Assembly: GCF_002849605.1 (NCBI RefSeq)
Contig: NZ_NPIB01000005.1
Location: 115,727-179,726, forward strand
DNA length: 64,000 nt
DNA from: Photobacterium carnosum
Lineage (GTDB): Bacteria; Pseudomonadota; Gammaproteobacteria; Enterobacterales; Vibrionaceae
Reading direction: 5' to 3'
Below, piece by piece: positions 20,504 through 28,948 of this stretch. Numbering within the stretch: the stretch's first letter is position 1; every line of letters starts with the position of its first letter. Below the pieces are notes generated by a model. That model did no database searches. It had not been told where the DNA came from and worked only from the letters and a program-made list of their open reading frames with translations. Position numbers and translations under genes: made by a program.

Positions 20504-21211
20504 ATGCCAAACAGAGTGCCATCGTGGCGAGATAATTTATATCATCACTTATTATTTCAGCACTGTTCACTATGCCAACTTCCCTTAACTGCATCTGAAC
20601 ATTTTTGGTGCCACCATTGCCTATCTCAGTTTCCATCTTCTCCTTATTGTCAACATTGTGGCACCACCACCTTAACCACTATTGAACATTGTGGTCGTTG
20701 CTTAACCTCCCCACCGCTATGGCATCGTCTCTATCGTTTAGGCGAATATCAACCACCATTACAACAACTAGTGCACCAACTGAAATTTTGTGGGAAATTT
20801 TGGTTAGCACGACCACTGGCACAACAATTAGCTCATCAAATTACTCAACCTGCACCACTATTATTACCCGTACCTTTACACTGGCGGCGTTATTGCGGGC
20901 GCGGTTTTAATCAAAGTCATCAACTCGCATTAGCCCTTGGGACTATTTTAAATAGCCACGTTGATCACCATGCTTTTCAGCGTTTACGGCATACACAACC
21001 GCAACAACAACTGACACAAATTCAACGGCAACATAACTTACACCATGCGTTTCGATTACGACCAATAATCTTGCCTGAACATGTCGCTATTGTTGACGAT
21101 GTCGTCACCACCGGCGCTACAGTAGATCAATTAACTCGGCTGCTAATTCGACACGGTGTAAAACAAGTAGATATTTATACGTTATGTCATACTGAACAAT
21201 CAGTTAGTTAA
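20504..21211 (+). CDS. comF: ComF family protein (GntX-like phosphoribosyltransferase domain)
   Basis: ComF proteins combine an N-terminal zinc-ribbon-like Cys cluster (CSLC, CHHC, CQHC, CGRC) with a PRTase-type C-terminal fold carrying VAIVDDVVTTGATVDQ. They are needed for DNA uptake in naturally competent bacteria, and E. coli GntX is the counterpart. The start is set at ATG 20504 (MPNRVPSW), 6 bases after a GAGGG ribosome site. An upstream in-frame start at 20456 would overlap bioH and is unlikely; the adjacent ATG at 20501 is possible. Position bioH-comF-nfuA matches the E. coli order bioH-gntX-nfuA. Confidence 0.9.
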   Translation: MPNRVPSWRDNLYHHLLFQHCSLCQLPLTASEHFWCHHCLSQFPSSPYCQHCGTTTLTTIEHCGRCLTSPPLWHRLYRLGEYQPPLQQLVHQLKFCGKFWLARPLAQQLAHQITQPAPLLLPVPLHWRRYCGRGFNQSHQLALALGTILNSHVDHHAFQRLRHTQPQQQLTQIQRQHNLHHAFRLRPIILPEHVAIVDDVVTTGATVDQLTRLLIRHGVKQVDIYTLCHTEQSVS

Positions 21212-21340
21212 TCTTGCACAAAAAAGACGCGCATTAATTAATAAAACGTGGTCAAATAAAAAATGTCGCTTTAGAGATGCGACAATGACTCACAAAGAGT
21301 AGAATAAATAAAACTTACTAAATCAGTCAGGTATTACATC

Positions 21341-21925
21341 GTGTCTATGATCACTATTACTGAAAACGCTCAGCAGCACTTTAGCAAGCTACTTGCTCAG
21401 CAGCCTGAGGGTACTAATATCCGTGTTTTTGTTGTAAACCCAGGCACTCAAAGTGCTGAATGTGGCGTATCCTACTGCCCACTAGATGCGGTTGAAGCAA
21501 GTGATACGGAAATGAAACTTGAGCTATTCTCGGCTTTTATTGATGAATTAAGCCTCACCTTCCTTGATGACGCTGAAATCGATTTTGTCACAGATAAAAT
21601 GGGCTCACAGCTAACATTAAAAGCGCCTAACGCCAAAGTGCGTAAAGTCGCTGATGATGCATCATTGATTGAACGTGTTGATTACATTCTACAGACTCAA
21701 ATCAACCCGCAACTTGCTGGCCATGGTGGTAATGTTTCATTGGCTGAAATCACTGAAGATGGCGTTGCCATTCTACAATTCGGTGGTGGTTGTAATGGTT
21801 GTTCAATGGTTGATGTCACATTAAAAGAAGGCATTGAGAAAGAACTATTAGCACAATTTGAAGGCGAATTAACGGGCGCACGTGATATTACCGATCACGC
21901 CCGTGGCGATCACTCTTACTATTAA
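21341..21925 (+). CDS. nfuA: Fe-S biogenesis protein NfuA
   Basis: NfuA carries a [4Fe-4S] cluster to target apoproteins, especially under iron or oxidative stress. The N-terminal degenerate A-type domain ([19 protein letters not shown]) is followed by the Nfu domain with cluster ligands C151 and C154 ([19 protein letters not shown]). The GTG start at 21341 gives [11 protein letters not shown] (194 residues) and has AGGT at a good distance. ATG at 21347 would give the E. coli-like 192 residues but is too far from any ribosome site. A strong terminator follows. Confidence 0.96.
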   Translation: MSMITITENAQQHFSKLLAQQPEGTNIRVFVVNPGTQSAECGVSYCPLDAVEASDTEMKLELFSAFIDELSLTFLDDAEIDFVTDKMGSQLTLKAPNAKVRKVADDASLIERVDYILQTQINPQLAGHGGNVSLAEITEDGVAILQFGGGCNGCSMVDVTLKEGIEKELLAQFEGELTGARDITDHARGDHSYY

Positions 21926-21953
21926 TCGTTTCGAGCCACTTATTGTAAATAGC

Positions 21954-21983
21954 AAAAAGCCGCATCAAAATGCGGCTTTTTTA
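21954..21983. terminator. Terminator between nfuA and the 3D-domain gene
   Basis: AAAAAGCCGCAT and ATGCGGCTTTTT form a perfect 12-bp stem with a 4-base loop and A/T runs on both sides. It can serve both convergent genes. Confidence 0.94.
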
Positions 21984-21999
21984 TTAGTATTCATTATGA

Positions 22000-22383
22000 T
22001 CAGAGGACAGTAATAGTTACCCGCCGTTTTCCCCAATTTTTTGCAGCCCTAACATTTTTACCCATATAGATATCAATTTTACGACTCCAACGGTGATGCA
22101 TTTTATCTAGCACCACGTACTCACCGGGTAAGCCTGAAATTTTCACTTTAGAACCACGCTTTAAACCCATTTTTAGTAAATCACGGGAAACAGCGATGGC
22201 TTTCATGCCGGGTTTTAAACGATCGCCCCAAGCCGCTATGCTAGGGCTGGAATCTGTTTGAGTTGATACTGAATTATATGCTGTTGCTGTAACATTCAAT
22301 TTTTTAAAGCTACTAGCATAACTATGAACACTGAAGGTTAAACTCAGCACCAGTAATAAATAACCTATAATCTTAGTTGTCAT
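22000..22383 (-). CDS. Secreted 3D-domain protein (double-psi beta-barrel)
   Basis: The 127-residue product has a signal peptide (MTTKIIGYLLLVLSLTFSV, cleavage probably after HSYA) and then a 3D domain, named for three conserved aspartates: GDRLKPGMKAIAVSRDLL, SGLPGEYVVLDKM and KIDIYMG. The fold resembles the lytic transglycosylase MltA core and RlpA, so a cell-wall role is plausible but unproven. Start choice: ATG at 22383 follows an AGGTGG site, while the upstream ATG at 22413 has none. It stands alone between nfuA and the MATE gene. Confidence 0.82.
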   Translation of the reverse strand: MTTKIIGYLLLVLSLTFSVHSYASSFKKLNVTATAYNSVSTQTDSSPSIAAWGDRLKPGMKAIAVSRDLLKMGLKRGSKVKISGLPGEYVVLDKMHHRWSRKIDIYMGKNVRAAKNWGKRRVTITVL

Positions 22384-22498
22384 TCGCACCACCTGGATAA
22401 GAAGTGAACGCATTTAAGCAAATCACAATCATGATTGGAAGCCTTTTTTGTACAAAAAATCATCAATACTGTTCACTGTAATGATAAGTGGTTGTTTA

Positions 22499-23836
22499 TT
22501 AAGTATGCGGTAAAAATATATTTTTTCGCCATAAAGAAATGAAGATCACCGCTAATATCAGCCCTCGCAATGCCATAAAACCGATCATTGCCGCCCACAA
22601 TGCATGATTTCCATAACTACTCATTGACCACCAAATAGCAAAAAATCCACACGTTGCTAAGAACATACTATTACGCATATCTTTGCCACGAGTAGCACCA
22701 ATAAAGACCCCATCTAATAAAAAACACCACATCGCCACTAAAGGCACTGCTGTTAACCATGGTAAATACTGGTCGGCTTGCTGCTGTACTGCTGGAATAT
22801 CAGAAACAATACCAATAATTTGTGTACCAAAGAGTACAAAAATAACGGTTAATACTAATGATATCAATAAACTCCAAAATGTCGTCCCAACTAAATAGCG
22901 CTCAAGTTGACCCTTATTTCCTGCACCAACAGCTTTGCCCACTAACGCTTCCATCGCATAAGCAAAACCATCCATTGCGTAAGAGACCAACATTAAGAGA
23001 CTCATTAATACCGCATTCGCTGCCACCACATTATCGCCTAAGTGTGCCCCTTGAAAGGTCATAAAAACAAAGGTGGCTTGTAAACATAAACTGCGTAAAA
23101 AGATATCGCGATTAAGCTTCAGTAACCGTCCCATACCATGACGCACACTGGCCAACTTTTGTTTTAATGGTGGTAAACCTAACCGTAACCATTGTTGAGC
23201 AACAAACCATAATCCTAATATCATGCCACTATAATCGGCAATGACAGACGCAGCTGCCGCACCTTGTACTTTCCATCCAAAACCAAGCACAAATATTAGA
23301 TCTAGCGTTATATTGACGACGTTCGTTACAATTAATAACCACATTGGTAATTTGGCATTCTGCATTCCCAGCAGCCAACCCATGATCACAAAATTAGCTA
23401 AAGCGGCGGGAGCACCCCAAATACGAATTGAAAAATATTGTGCGGCATACAGTTTTACTTCACTGCCTGCGCTACTAAAATGAAAAATAACTTGGCTCAC
23501 TGGCTGGTGCAATGCCACTAACACCACGCCAAATAACCAAGCAAGTGCCATACCTTGGACAAAAATTACCGCTTGTGCATCTTTGTTAGCACTACCTTGC
23601 GCTTGTGCAGTAATGCCCGTGGTCGCCATCCGTAAAAAACCAAGCAGCCAAAAGGTCACATTAATCATGGTGCCGCCAACAGCCACACCACCTAAATACC
23701 ATGATTTATCAAGATGACCAATAACAGCAGCGTCAACTAAGCCCAGTAAGGGTACGGTAATATTAGATAACACCATTGGCAGTGCTAACGCAAAAACTTG
23801 GTAATGTAATGCTTTATCTTTTAATACAGCCAGCAC
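22499..23836 (-). CDS. dinF: DinF-type MATE family efflux transporter
   Basis: A multidrug and toxin extrusion antiporter with about 12 membrane segments. Similarity to E. coli DinF is clear in ALALPMVLSNITVPLLGLVD, AVIGHL, WYLGGVAVG, FLRMATTGITAQA and FLLDGVFIGATRGKDMRNSM. Length 445. The start codon is GTG with an AAGGGA site. In E. coli dinF follows lexA in one SOS operon. Here it lies about 8 kb from lexA, behind the oxidase cluster, and I see no LexA box just upstream. It starts about 100 bases after cyoE, so it could be read from the oxidase transcript or from its own promoter. Confidence 0.88.
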   Translation of the reverse strand: MLAVLKDKALHYQVFALALPMVLSNITVPLLGLVDAAVIGHLDKSWYLGGVAVGGTMINVTFWLLGFLRMATTGITAQAQGSANKDAQAVIFVQGMALAWLFGVVLVALHQPVSQVIFHFSSAGSEVKLYAAQYFSIRIWGAPAALANFVIMGWLLGMQNAKLPMWLLIVTNVVNITLDLIFVLGFGWKVQGAAAASVIADYSGMILGLWFVAQQWLRLGLPPLKQKLASVRHGMGRLLKLNRDIFLRSLCLQATFVFMTFQGAHLGDNVVAANAVLMSLLMLVSYAMDGFAYAMEALVGKAVGAGNKGQLERYLVGTTFWSLLISLVLTVIFVLFGTQIIGIVSDIPAVQQQADQYLPWLTAVPLVAMWCFLLDGVFIGATRGKDMRNSMFLATCGFFAIWWSMSSYGNHALWAAMIGFMALRGLILAVIFISLWRKNIFLPHT

Positions 23837-23935
23837 ACTCGTCCCTTATTCAAGGTATAAACTAAGAGGTTAGTGTACCTATTTGAAGAGAATGACAACA
23901 GTCTGATTTTGATACCAAAATATCAGTTGATCCCA

Positions 23936-24862
23936 TTAGGAATGTACTAATGTCCACGAAAGCCACCAATGATCAACTAACAGCACCACAAATAAGGTTA
24001 ATAAATGCCAAATAGAATACTTAAATGTTGCCCATGCATGACCTTCCGTATCAAAAAATTTTAGCTTAATGGCGTAACCAATAAAACCGAGGTTTAACAT
24101 GCTACTGCCAATTAAATAAATTCCACCACTCATACCTGTTAGCCACGGTAACAACCCCACCGCAAACAACAATAAGGTATAAAACAACACCATGGTTTTA
24201 GTGTATTCAATACCATGCGTCACTGGCAGCATTGGAATGCCAGCTTTAGCGTAATCATCACGCCGATGAATCGCTAAAGCCCAAAAGTGTGGTGGCGTCC
24301 ATGCAAACACTAGCATCACTAATAGCAGCGCATGAGGATTCAAACTTCCCGTCACGGCTGTCCATCCTAATAGAGGTGGAGCTGCTCCGGCTAAGCCGCC
24401 AATCACAATATTTTGCGGTGTTGCATGTTTTAGCCATACCGTATAAACCACCGCATAACCAACTAAACTTGCCATCGTCAGCCATGCTGTTAATGGATTA
24501 AGCTGCCACAATAAAATAAATCCTGACACCATTAATACACATCCAAACAACACTGCTTTGGAGGTCGCTATGCGCCCTTTAGCTAACGGCCGATGATAAG
24601 TCCGTGTCATCTGAGCATCAAAATGACGATCTAATATATGGTTAAAAACAGCGGCGGCTGCTGATTGCAAACCAATACCAGCGAGTCCAAGCACCACAAC
24701 ATAAACAGTTGGTACGGTTGGCACAGCAAGACACATTCCCACTAAAGCGGTAAGCAATAACATCGCTACCACTTTGGGCTTTGTCATGGTGAGATAATCT
24801 CGCCACACTGCAATCGTGACGGTTGAAGTACTTAAACGATCAAGCCATTGTAATTTATCCAT
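23936..24862 (-). CDS. cyoE: Protoheme IX farnesyltransferase (heme O synthase)
   Basis: A membrane prenyltransferase that adds farnesyl to heme B to give heme O, the precursor of heme A for the aa3 oxidase encoded upstream. The Mg-diphosphate motif [12 protein letters not shown] (N74-D78 and following) and the second motif region [15 protein letters not shown] are present, with about nine membrane segments over 308 residues. A GGAGG site lies upstream. Here it is the last gene of the oxidase cluster, next to ctaA, so it belongs functionally to aa3 rather than to a bo3 quinol oxidase. Confidence 0.95.
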   Translation of the reverse strand: MDKLQWLDRLSTSTVTIAVWRDYLTMTKPKVVAMLLLTALVGMCLAVPTVPTVYVVVLGLAGIGLQSAAAAVFNHILDRHFDAQMTRTYHRPLAKGRIATSKAVLFGCVLMVSGFILLWQLNPLTAWLTMASLVGYAVVYTVWLKHATPQNIVIGGLAGAAPPLLGWTAVTGSLNPHALLLVMLVFAWTPPHFWALAIHRRDDYAKAGIPMLPVTHGIEYTKTMVLFYTLLLFAVGLLPWLTGMSGGIYLIGSSMLNLGFIGYAIKLKFFDTEGHAWATFKYSIWHLLTLFVVLLVDHWWLSWTLVHS

Positions 24863-24877
24863 GTCATTTATCCTCCT

Positions 24878-25909
24878 TCAATAGCGGCGATGTTGCTGTG
24901 ATTGTCGATAGCCAGCACCAACACGATAGCTAACAGTGACCATCATCACTAATAATCCTAGACCTGTGACGTTATGTGCTACGGCTACAGCAAGAGGTAA
25001 ACTTGCAGCAACATTAGTCACCCCTAATGCAATTTGCAGCGTCAGCAATAATACTAACCCCCAGCTATAACGTCGTAATATCGGCTGTAACCAACATAAC
25101 CATGCCATAGCTAATACGACAACGGTCGTTACCATCGCACCTATACGATGCACAACATGAATTGACACTCGCTGCCCATAATCAAGTACCCCATATTGAT
25201 AACTATCATGTTGCGGATGTACTAAAAGAAAGGCTTTACTATCAAATAGCTGCTGCCAATTAGCTTCACAAATAGGTAATTGAGTACACACCAAAGCAGC
25301 ATAATTAGCCGCCGTCCAACCCCCTAATGCAACTTGGGAGATAACCACAATAACACTAACAATTGCCGCTATTCGCAGCCGATATAATGGCTTTATTCCA
25401 ACTTGAGTCATGCTTACATGTCCAATATGAAGCTGTAACCGTAATAACCACAGCAAGCAGACAATGGTAAAGCCCCCTAATAAATGCGCCATCACTACCA
25501 CCGGCATAAGCACTAATGTCACCGTCCACATACCTAATAGTGCTTGAATAATCACGGTGATGAGTAGCAATAATGGTAATAGTTTTGGTCGTGATAGTTG
25601 TCGCCACGCCATAATATTGATCGCTAAAATGAAAATACCTAACGTGCCTGCAATATAACGATGCAGCATTTCATTCCATGCTTTTTGAGGCTCAAGTGGC
25701 GTTTGAGGGAAAAATTCAGCGGCAGTTTGTTGTTCAAGTGCCGTTTGAGGCACAGTTAAAAAACCGTAGCAACCCGGCCAATCAGGACAGCCAAGCCCGG
25801 CTTCAGTCAATCGAGTAAAAGCACCTAACGCCACCACTGCTAGCGATAACACAAAACTAAAACTGACTAAATAAAAGAAGTATCGATCATTCTTGTTGGT
25901 GAGAATCAT
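24878..25909 (-). CDS. ctaA: Heme A synthase (CtaA/Cox15)
   Basis: It oxidises the C8 methyl of heme O to make heme A. The 343-residue protein has eight predicted membrane helices in two four-helix halves. Visible heme-binding histidine sites include EMLHRYIAGTLG in the first half, VVMAHLLGG and IHVVHRIGAM in the later part, with a periplasmic Cys pair (CTQLPICEANW) typical of the family. GLGCPDWPGCYG near the N-terminus is a Cox15 hallmark. The ribosome site GGAGGATAAC is strong. It is followed by cyoE after 15 bases. Confidence 0.95.
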   Translation of the reverse strand: MILTNKNDRYFFYLVSFSFVLSLAVVALGAFTRLTEAGLGCPDWPGCYGFLTVPQTALEQQTAAEFFPQTPLEPQKAWNEMLHRYIAGTLGIFILAINIMAWRQLSRPKLLPLLLLITVIIQALLGMWTVTLVLMPVVVMAHLLGGFTIVCLLWLLRLQLHIGHVSMTQVGIKPLYRLRIAAIVSVIVVISQVALGGWTAANYAALVCTQLPICEANWQQLFDSKAFLLVHPQHDSYQYGVLDYGQRVSIHVVHRIGAMVTTVVVLAMAWLCWLQPILRRYSWGLVLLLTLQIALGVTNVAASLPLAVAVAHNVTGLGLLVMMVTVSYRVGAGYRQSQQHRRY

Positions 25910-25938
25910 TTGTTATCCTCCATAATAACAGCAATGAC

Positions 25939-26472
25939 TTAGCCAATTTTTGAGACTTTTAATAACCTTTTTAAATCACGTAACACATCTTTACCTTGCA
26001 TTAAAATGGCCTTTTCGCCAACAACTAAGGGGTAAGCCATCAGCATATTACCGTGAGGGTCTGCAATATAAATCGAGGTTAAACCATATTCTAATTGGAT
26101 TAACTGTTGACGTAATAACCCACTCACTTGGCGCAGTTCTAACCCTTGTAATAATGCGTTTGAGGAGGTCGGTTGATCCGCAACAAGGACAACACTTTGT
26201 AACCGCACACTATCAGCACCCGCAGCTTGTGGTACTTGGCGTAAATTAAATAAAGCCCCTTGGCAACGCTCATCACACGTTGGCGGCAACCAATAAATTA
26301 ATTGCCATGTTTGTGGCTTTGAAAACGCGGTCACTGTTATTACTGGCTGTAAAAGTTGACCTCGGTTAGTCACCCCGCCTTGATACCATTGCTGCTGCAA
26401 TATCAATTTCGCAATAATAATCGGTAATGCGAACACAACTGCAACCATTAACAATAAGTGATATTTATTCAT
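25939..26472 (-). CDS. Membrane-anchored thioredoxin-like protein with CxxxC, Sco-like oxidase assembly factor
   Basis: From the chosen ATG (MNKYHLLLMVAVVFALP) the product is 177 residues with one N-terminal membrane anchor and a periplasmic domain. The segment WLPPTCDERCQGALFNLRQV has a CxxxC pair (C66, C70), the copper ligand spacing of Sco1/SenC proteins. IYIADPHGNMLMAYP near the end resembles the thioredoxin-fold strand before the Sco His. A role in CuA loading of CoxB is inferred from motif and neighbours; overall similarity to Sco is low. The start has AAGGAG, and its ATGA overlaps the surf1 stop. No other Sco gene is in the cluster. Confidence 0.75.
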   Translation of the reverse strand: MNKYHLLLMVAVVFALPIIIAKLILQQQWYQGGVTNRGQLLQPVITVTAFSKPQTWQLIYWLPPTCDERCQGALFNLRQVPQAAGADSVRLQSVVLVADQPTSSNALLQGLELRQVSGLLRQQLIQLEYGLTSIYIADPHGNMLMAYPLVVGEKAILMQGKDVLRDLKRLLKVSKIG

Positions 26473-27152
26473 ACTTCGCGCTCCTTGCGTAGCCATAATA
26501 AAGAGATAACAACCACCGCAATCGCTAATAAAAACCACTGTATCGCATAACCATAATGTTTCTTAGGGCCCATCACGACAGGTTGCCATGTTTGAGTTAA
26601 CGCTATCGGACTTGAGGCTGATATTTGAATAACCCACGGCAACAGTGGTTGTTGTAATTGCAGAGCGAGCCTATCTAATTCAATATTTTGTACCCGTAAA
26701 GGCCACTGCTCATCGGTGTTATCGGGTTTAAACTGTAATAATTGCTGAGCGGGAGCTATCACACCACTAATCACCTTTCGCCCATTAAGTTGCGGTAACT
26801 TCGGTAATATTTCACGGTATAGTGGTGCCGCAATCCAACCGACATTGACTAACACTTGTTGCTGTTGACTAATAAAAGGTAAATAAAGGTGATAACCCGG
26901 TCGACCACGAAACAGTTGATTATCTAACAATATTGGATGTTGATTATCAAATTCCCCTTCAAGGGTAATGCTATGCCATAAGGGTTCAACAGGGAGTTGT
27001 GCTAAATCAACAACCCTCATTTGTTGCCGATCTTGAATTTGTGATTGCAGCTGTTTTTTTTCATCAGCACGACTCAGTTGCCACCAGCTAAGTTTGAGTA
27101 ACAAACTCACCACCGCAATAGAAAAAAGAATAAAAGCGATAGTTCGCATCAT
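26469..27152 (-). CDS. surf1: SURF1 family cytochrome oxidase assembly protein
   Basis: SURF1 helps insert heme A into subunit I. The 227-residue protein has the typical two membrane helices at the very N- and C-termini flanking a periplasmic domain. Family motifs are LGEF-like TLEGEFDNQHPILLDN, GRPGYHLYLPF, VLVNVGWIA and the C-terminal GPKKHYGYAIQWFLLAIAVV. Two adjacent ATG codons follow an AGGGGG site. Its stop overlaps the start of the Sco-like gene, showing tight coupling. Confidence 0.93.
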   Translation of the reverse strand: MMRTIAFILFSIAVVSLLLKLSWWQLSRADEKKQLQSQIQDRQQMRVVDLAQLPVEPLWHSITLEGEFDNQHPILLDNQLFRGRPGYHLYLPFISQQQQVLVNVGWIAAPLYREILPKLPQLNGRKVISGVIAPAQQLLQFKPDNTDEQWPLRVQNIELDRLALQLQQPLLPWVIQISASSPIALTQTWQPVVMGPKKHYGYAIQWFLLAIAVVVISLLWLRKEREV

Positions 27153-27221
27153 TACACCCCCCTTTTTATTACTAATAGTGAAAACCCGCTATGATTAAAT
27201 AACCACAAAGGAGCAACTAAC

Positions 27222-27434
27222 ATGCTAATAAAAATATTATTTATCGTATTGTTACTCTTAATGGTGATCCACTTGTTCCGTGCGTTACCATCCATCATTA
27301 AAGGCCAATCATCACGCCCGTTATCACATTATCTTGGGCATCGATTACTGATTGCAGTAATACTATTTGGACTGGTGGTTATTGCTTTACTGACTGGTAT
27401 TATTCAACCGAATCCAAGCCCCTACACACTCTAA
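27222..27434 (+). CDS. DUF2909 small twin-helix membrane protein
   Basis: A 70-residue protein with two hydrophobic segments (about 2-22 and 42-62) separated by a basic loop (KGQSSRPLSHYLGHR). Members of DUF2909 are typically found in cox clusters next to surf1, and that is the case here. It is the only gene on the plus strand inside the oxidase cluster, between surf1 and cox3. The ribosome site AAAGGAGC is strong, so it is likely translated. A role as accessory to oxidase assembly is only inferred from its position. Confidence 0.8.
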   Translation: MLIKILFIVLLLLMVIHLFRALPSIIKGQSSRPLSHYLGHRLLIAVILFGLVVIALLTGIIQPNPSPYTL

Positions 27435-27472
27435 CTTATTGAGCGATTAATATTTATTTGATCATTAACCGC

Positions 27473-28375
27473 TTATAAAATATAAACAAACACAAATAAA
27501 CATAACCACACTACGTCCACAAAATGCCAATACCAAGCCCCAGCCTGAAAAGCAAAATGGTGTTGAGGGGTAAAATGACCTTTTAACACTCGACACCAGA
27601 CAATGAATAATACAATCGTACCTAAGGTGACATGCACGCCATGAAATCCAGTTAACATAAAGAAGGTATTGCCGTAGACACCACTTTCTAAACGTAGATT
27701 CAACTCATGATAAGCATGGATATATTCCACGGCTTGTAGGTAAACAAACACCCCACCAAGTAATATGGTGACCAATAAAAACAGGCTTAATCGACGCCGT
27801 TGATTATTTTCTAACGCAAGATGGGCAATATGCAGGGTTATTGATGAGGTAAGCAGAATAATAGTGTTATATAACGGCAATCCGATCGGCCCCATAGCTT
27901 GAGTTTCAGTGCCATCAGGAGTAACAACAAGCGGCCAATCTGCGATAAAATCAGGCCATAATACAACGTTGGTCATTGCATTATTACTGGCACCACCTAG
28001 CCATGGCACCGCAATCATTCGAATATAAAATAGCGCCCCAAAAAATGCCCCAAAGAACATCACTTCAGAAAAAATAAACCAACTCATGCCCTGTCGAAAT
28101 GACCGATCCATTTGAGTGCTATATAAGCCGCCCATCGATTCAGTGATCACATCACGAAACCAACCCGTTAGCATCAGTAAAATCAACCCAACCCCAGTTA
28201 ATAAAATCCATGGTCCTTGGCCTGCCAGTAAATCACCGACTGTCGCACCTGCACCTAAGGCAATTAAAAATAATGCCACCGCACCTAAAATAGGCCAACC
28301 GCTAGCCGCAGGAACATAATATTCATCAGAACTACCTGCCGTTGATTGCTTAGGATCATCATAAGAGTTCGACAT
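27473..28375 (-). CDS. cox3: Cytochrome c oxidase subunit III
   Basis: Subunit III stabilises the aa3 oxidase core and helps proton supply. The 300-residue protein has seven membrane helices and the conserved MSWFIFSEVMFFGAFFGALF, TSSITLHIAHLA, GFHGVHVTLGTIVLF and WYWHFVDVVWLCLFVFVYIL. The ribosome site is GAGGTGAAAG. Its start overlaps the end of cox11 by 17 bases, so the two are coupled. The following genes (surf1 onward) lie beyond a gap of about 320 bases holding the opposite-strand DUF2909 gene. Confidence 0.96.
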   Translation of the reverse strand: MSNSYDDPKQSTAGSSDEYYVPAASGWPILGAVALFLIALGAGATVGDLLAGQGPWILLTGVGLILLMLTGWFRDVITESMGGLYSTQMDRSFRQGMSWFIFSEVMFFGAFFGALFYIRMIAVPWLGGASNNAMTNVVLWPDFIADWPLVVTPDGTETQAMGPIGLPLYNTIILLTSSITLHIAHLALENNQRRRLSLFLLVTILLGGVFVYLQAVEYIHAYHELNLRLESGVYGNTFFMLTGFHGVHVTLGTIVLFIVWCRVLKGHFTPQHHFAFQAGAWYWHFVDVVWLCLFVFVYIL

Positions 28376-28937
28376 CTTTCACCTCATTCTCTTGCTCATT
28401 GGATTGAGTAATGGGTTGCACATCAGGGGTTACGTCATAAAGCGTATAGGCTAATGTCAGTATCTTAATATCACGCGGTAAATCAGGATCGACATAAAAC
28501 ACCAACGGCAACTCAGCTTGTTCTCCTGCCGCTAATGGCTGATGGTTAAAACAAAAACATTCAATTTTATTAAAATATTTTGCCGCAATTCCTGGTGATA
28601 CTGAAGGTACAGCTTGTCCAATTGAAGCCTGTGAATTAAGATTTTTAGCATCATATTTAATGATTGTCGTCTCCCCTGGGTGAACATCTACTTGAGTCAC
28701 CTGTGGCGTAAATTGCCACTTCACATTCGGGTTTATATAAGCAACAAATTCAACCGTCACGGTTCGACTGCGATCAATATTGTCACTAGCCTTTGTTGGT
28801 GTGGTCGCTGTTTTGCCATTAATCCCCGTAATGTCACAGAAAACGTCATATAACGGCACTAGCGCAAACGCAAATCCAAACATAGCTATTGCCGCAAATA
28901 CCAAGGCAATCACGGAGCGTTTTGATTGCGGTTCCAT
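28359..28937 (-). CDS. ctaG: Cytochrome c oxidase assembly protein Cox11/CtaG
   Basis: Cox11 is a membrane-anchored copper chaperone that delivers Cu to the CuB site in subunit I. One N-terminal helix (about 9-28) precedes a periplasmic domain with copper ligands in ECFCFNHQPL (C127, C129). C34 in VPLYDVFCDITG and the GINGK motif are family hallmarks. Length 192. The GGAGG ribosome site is strong. It lies 11 bases after coxA, the usual I-Cox11-III order. Confidence 0.96.
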   Translation of the reverse strand: MEPQSKRSVIALVFAAIAMFGFAFALVPLYDVFCDITGINGKTATTPTKASDNIDRSRTVTVEFVAYINPNVKWQFTPQVTQVDVHPGETTIIKYDAKNLNSQASIGQAVPSVSPGIAAKYFNKIECFCFNHQPLAAGEQAELPLVFYVDPDLPRDIKILTLAYTLYDVTPDVQPITQSNEQENEVKDVELL

Positions 28938-28948
28938 ATCAGCCTCCG

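Noticed and set aside
22858..23064. Plus-strand frames within the dinF gene
   Set aside because: They are antisense shadows of a well-conserved membrane protein gene.
23821..23860. Apparent frame problem at the start of dinF
   Set aside because: My hand count of a T-run disagreed by two bases with the translated frame. The translated protein is continuous from a GTG start, so this is a reading error, not a frameshift.
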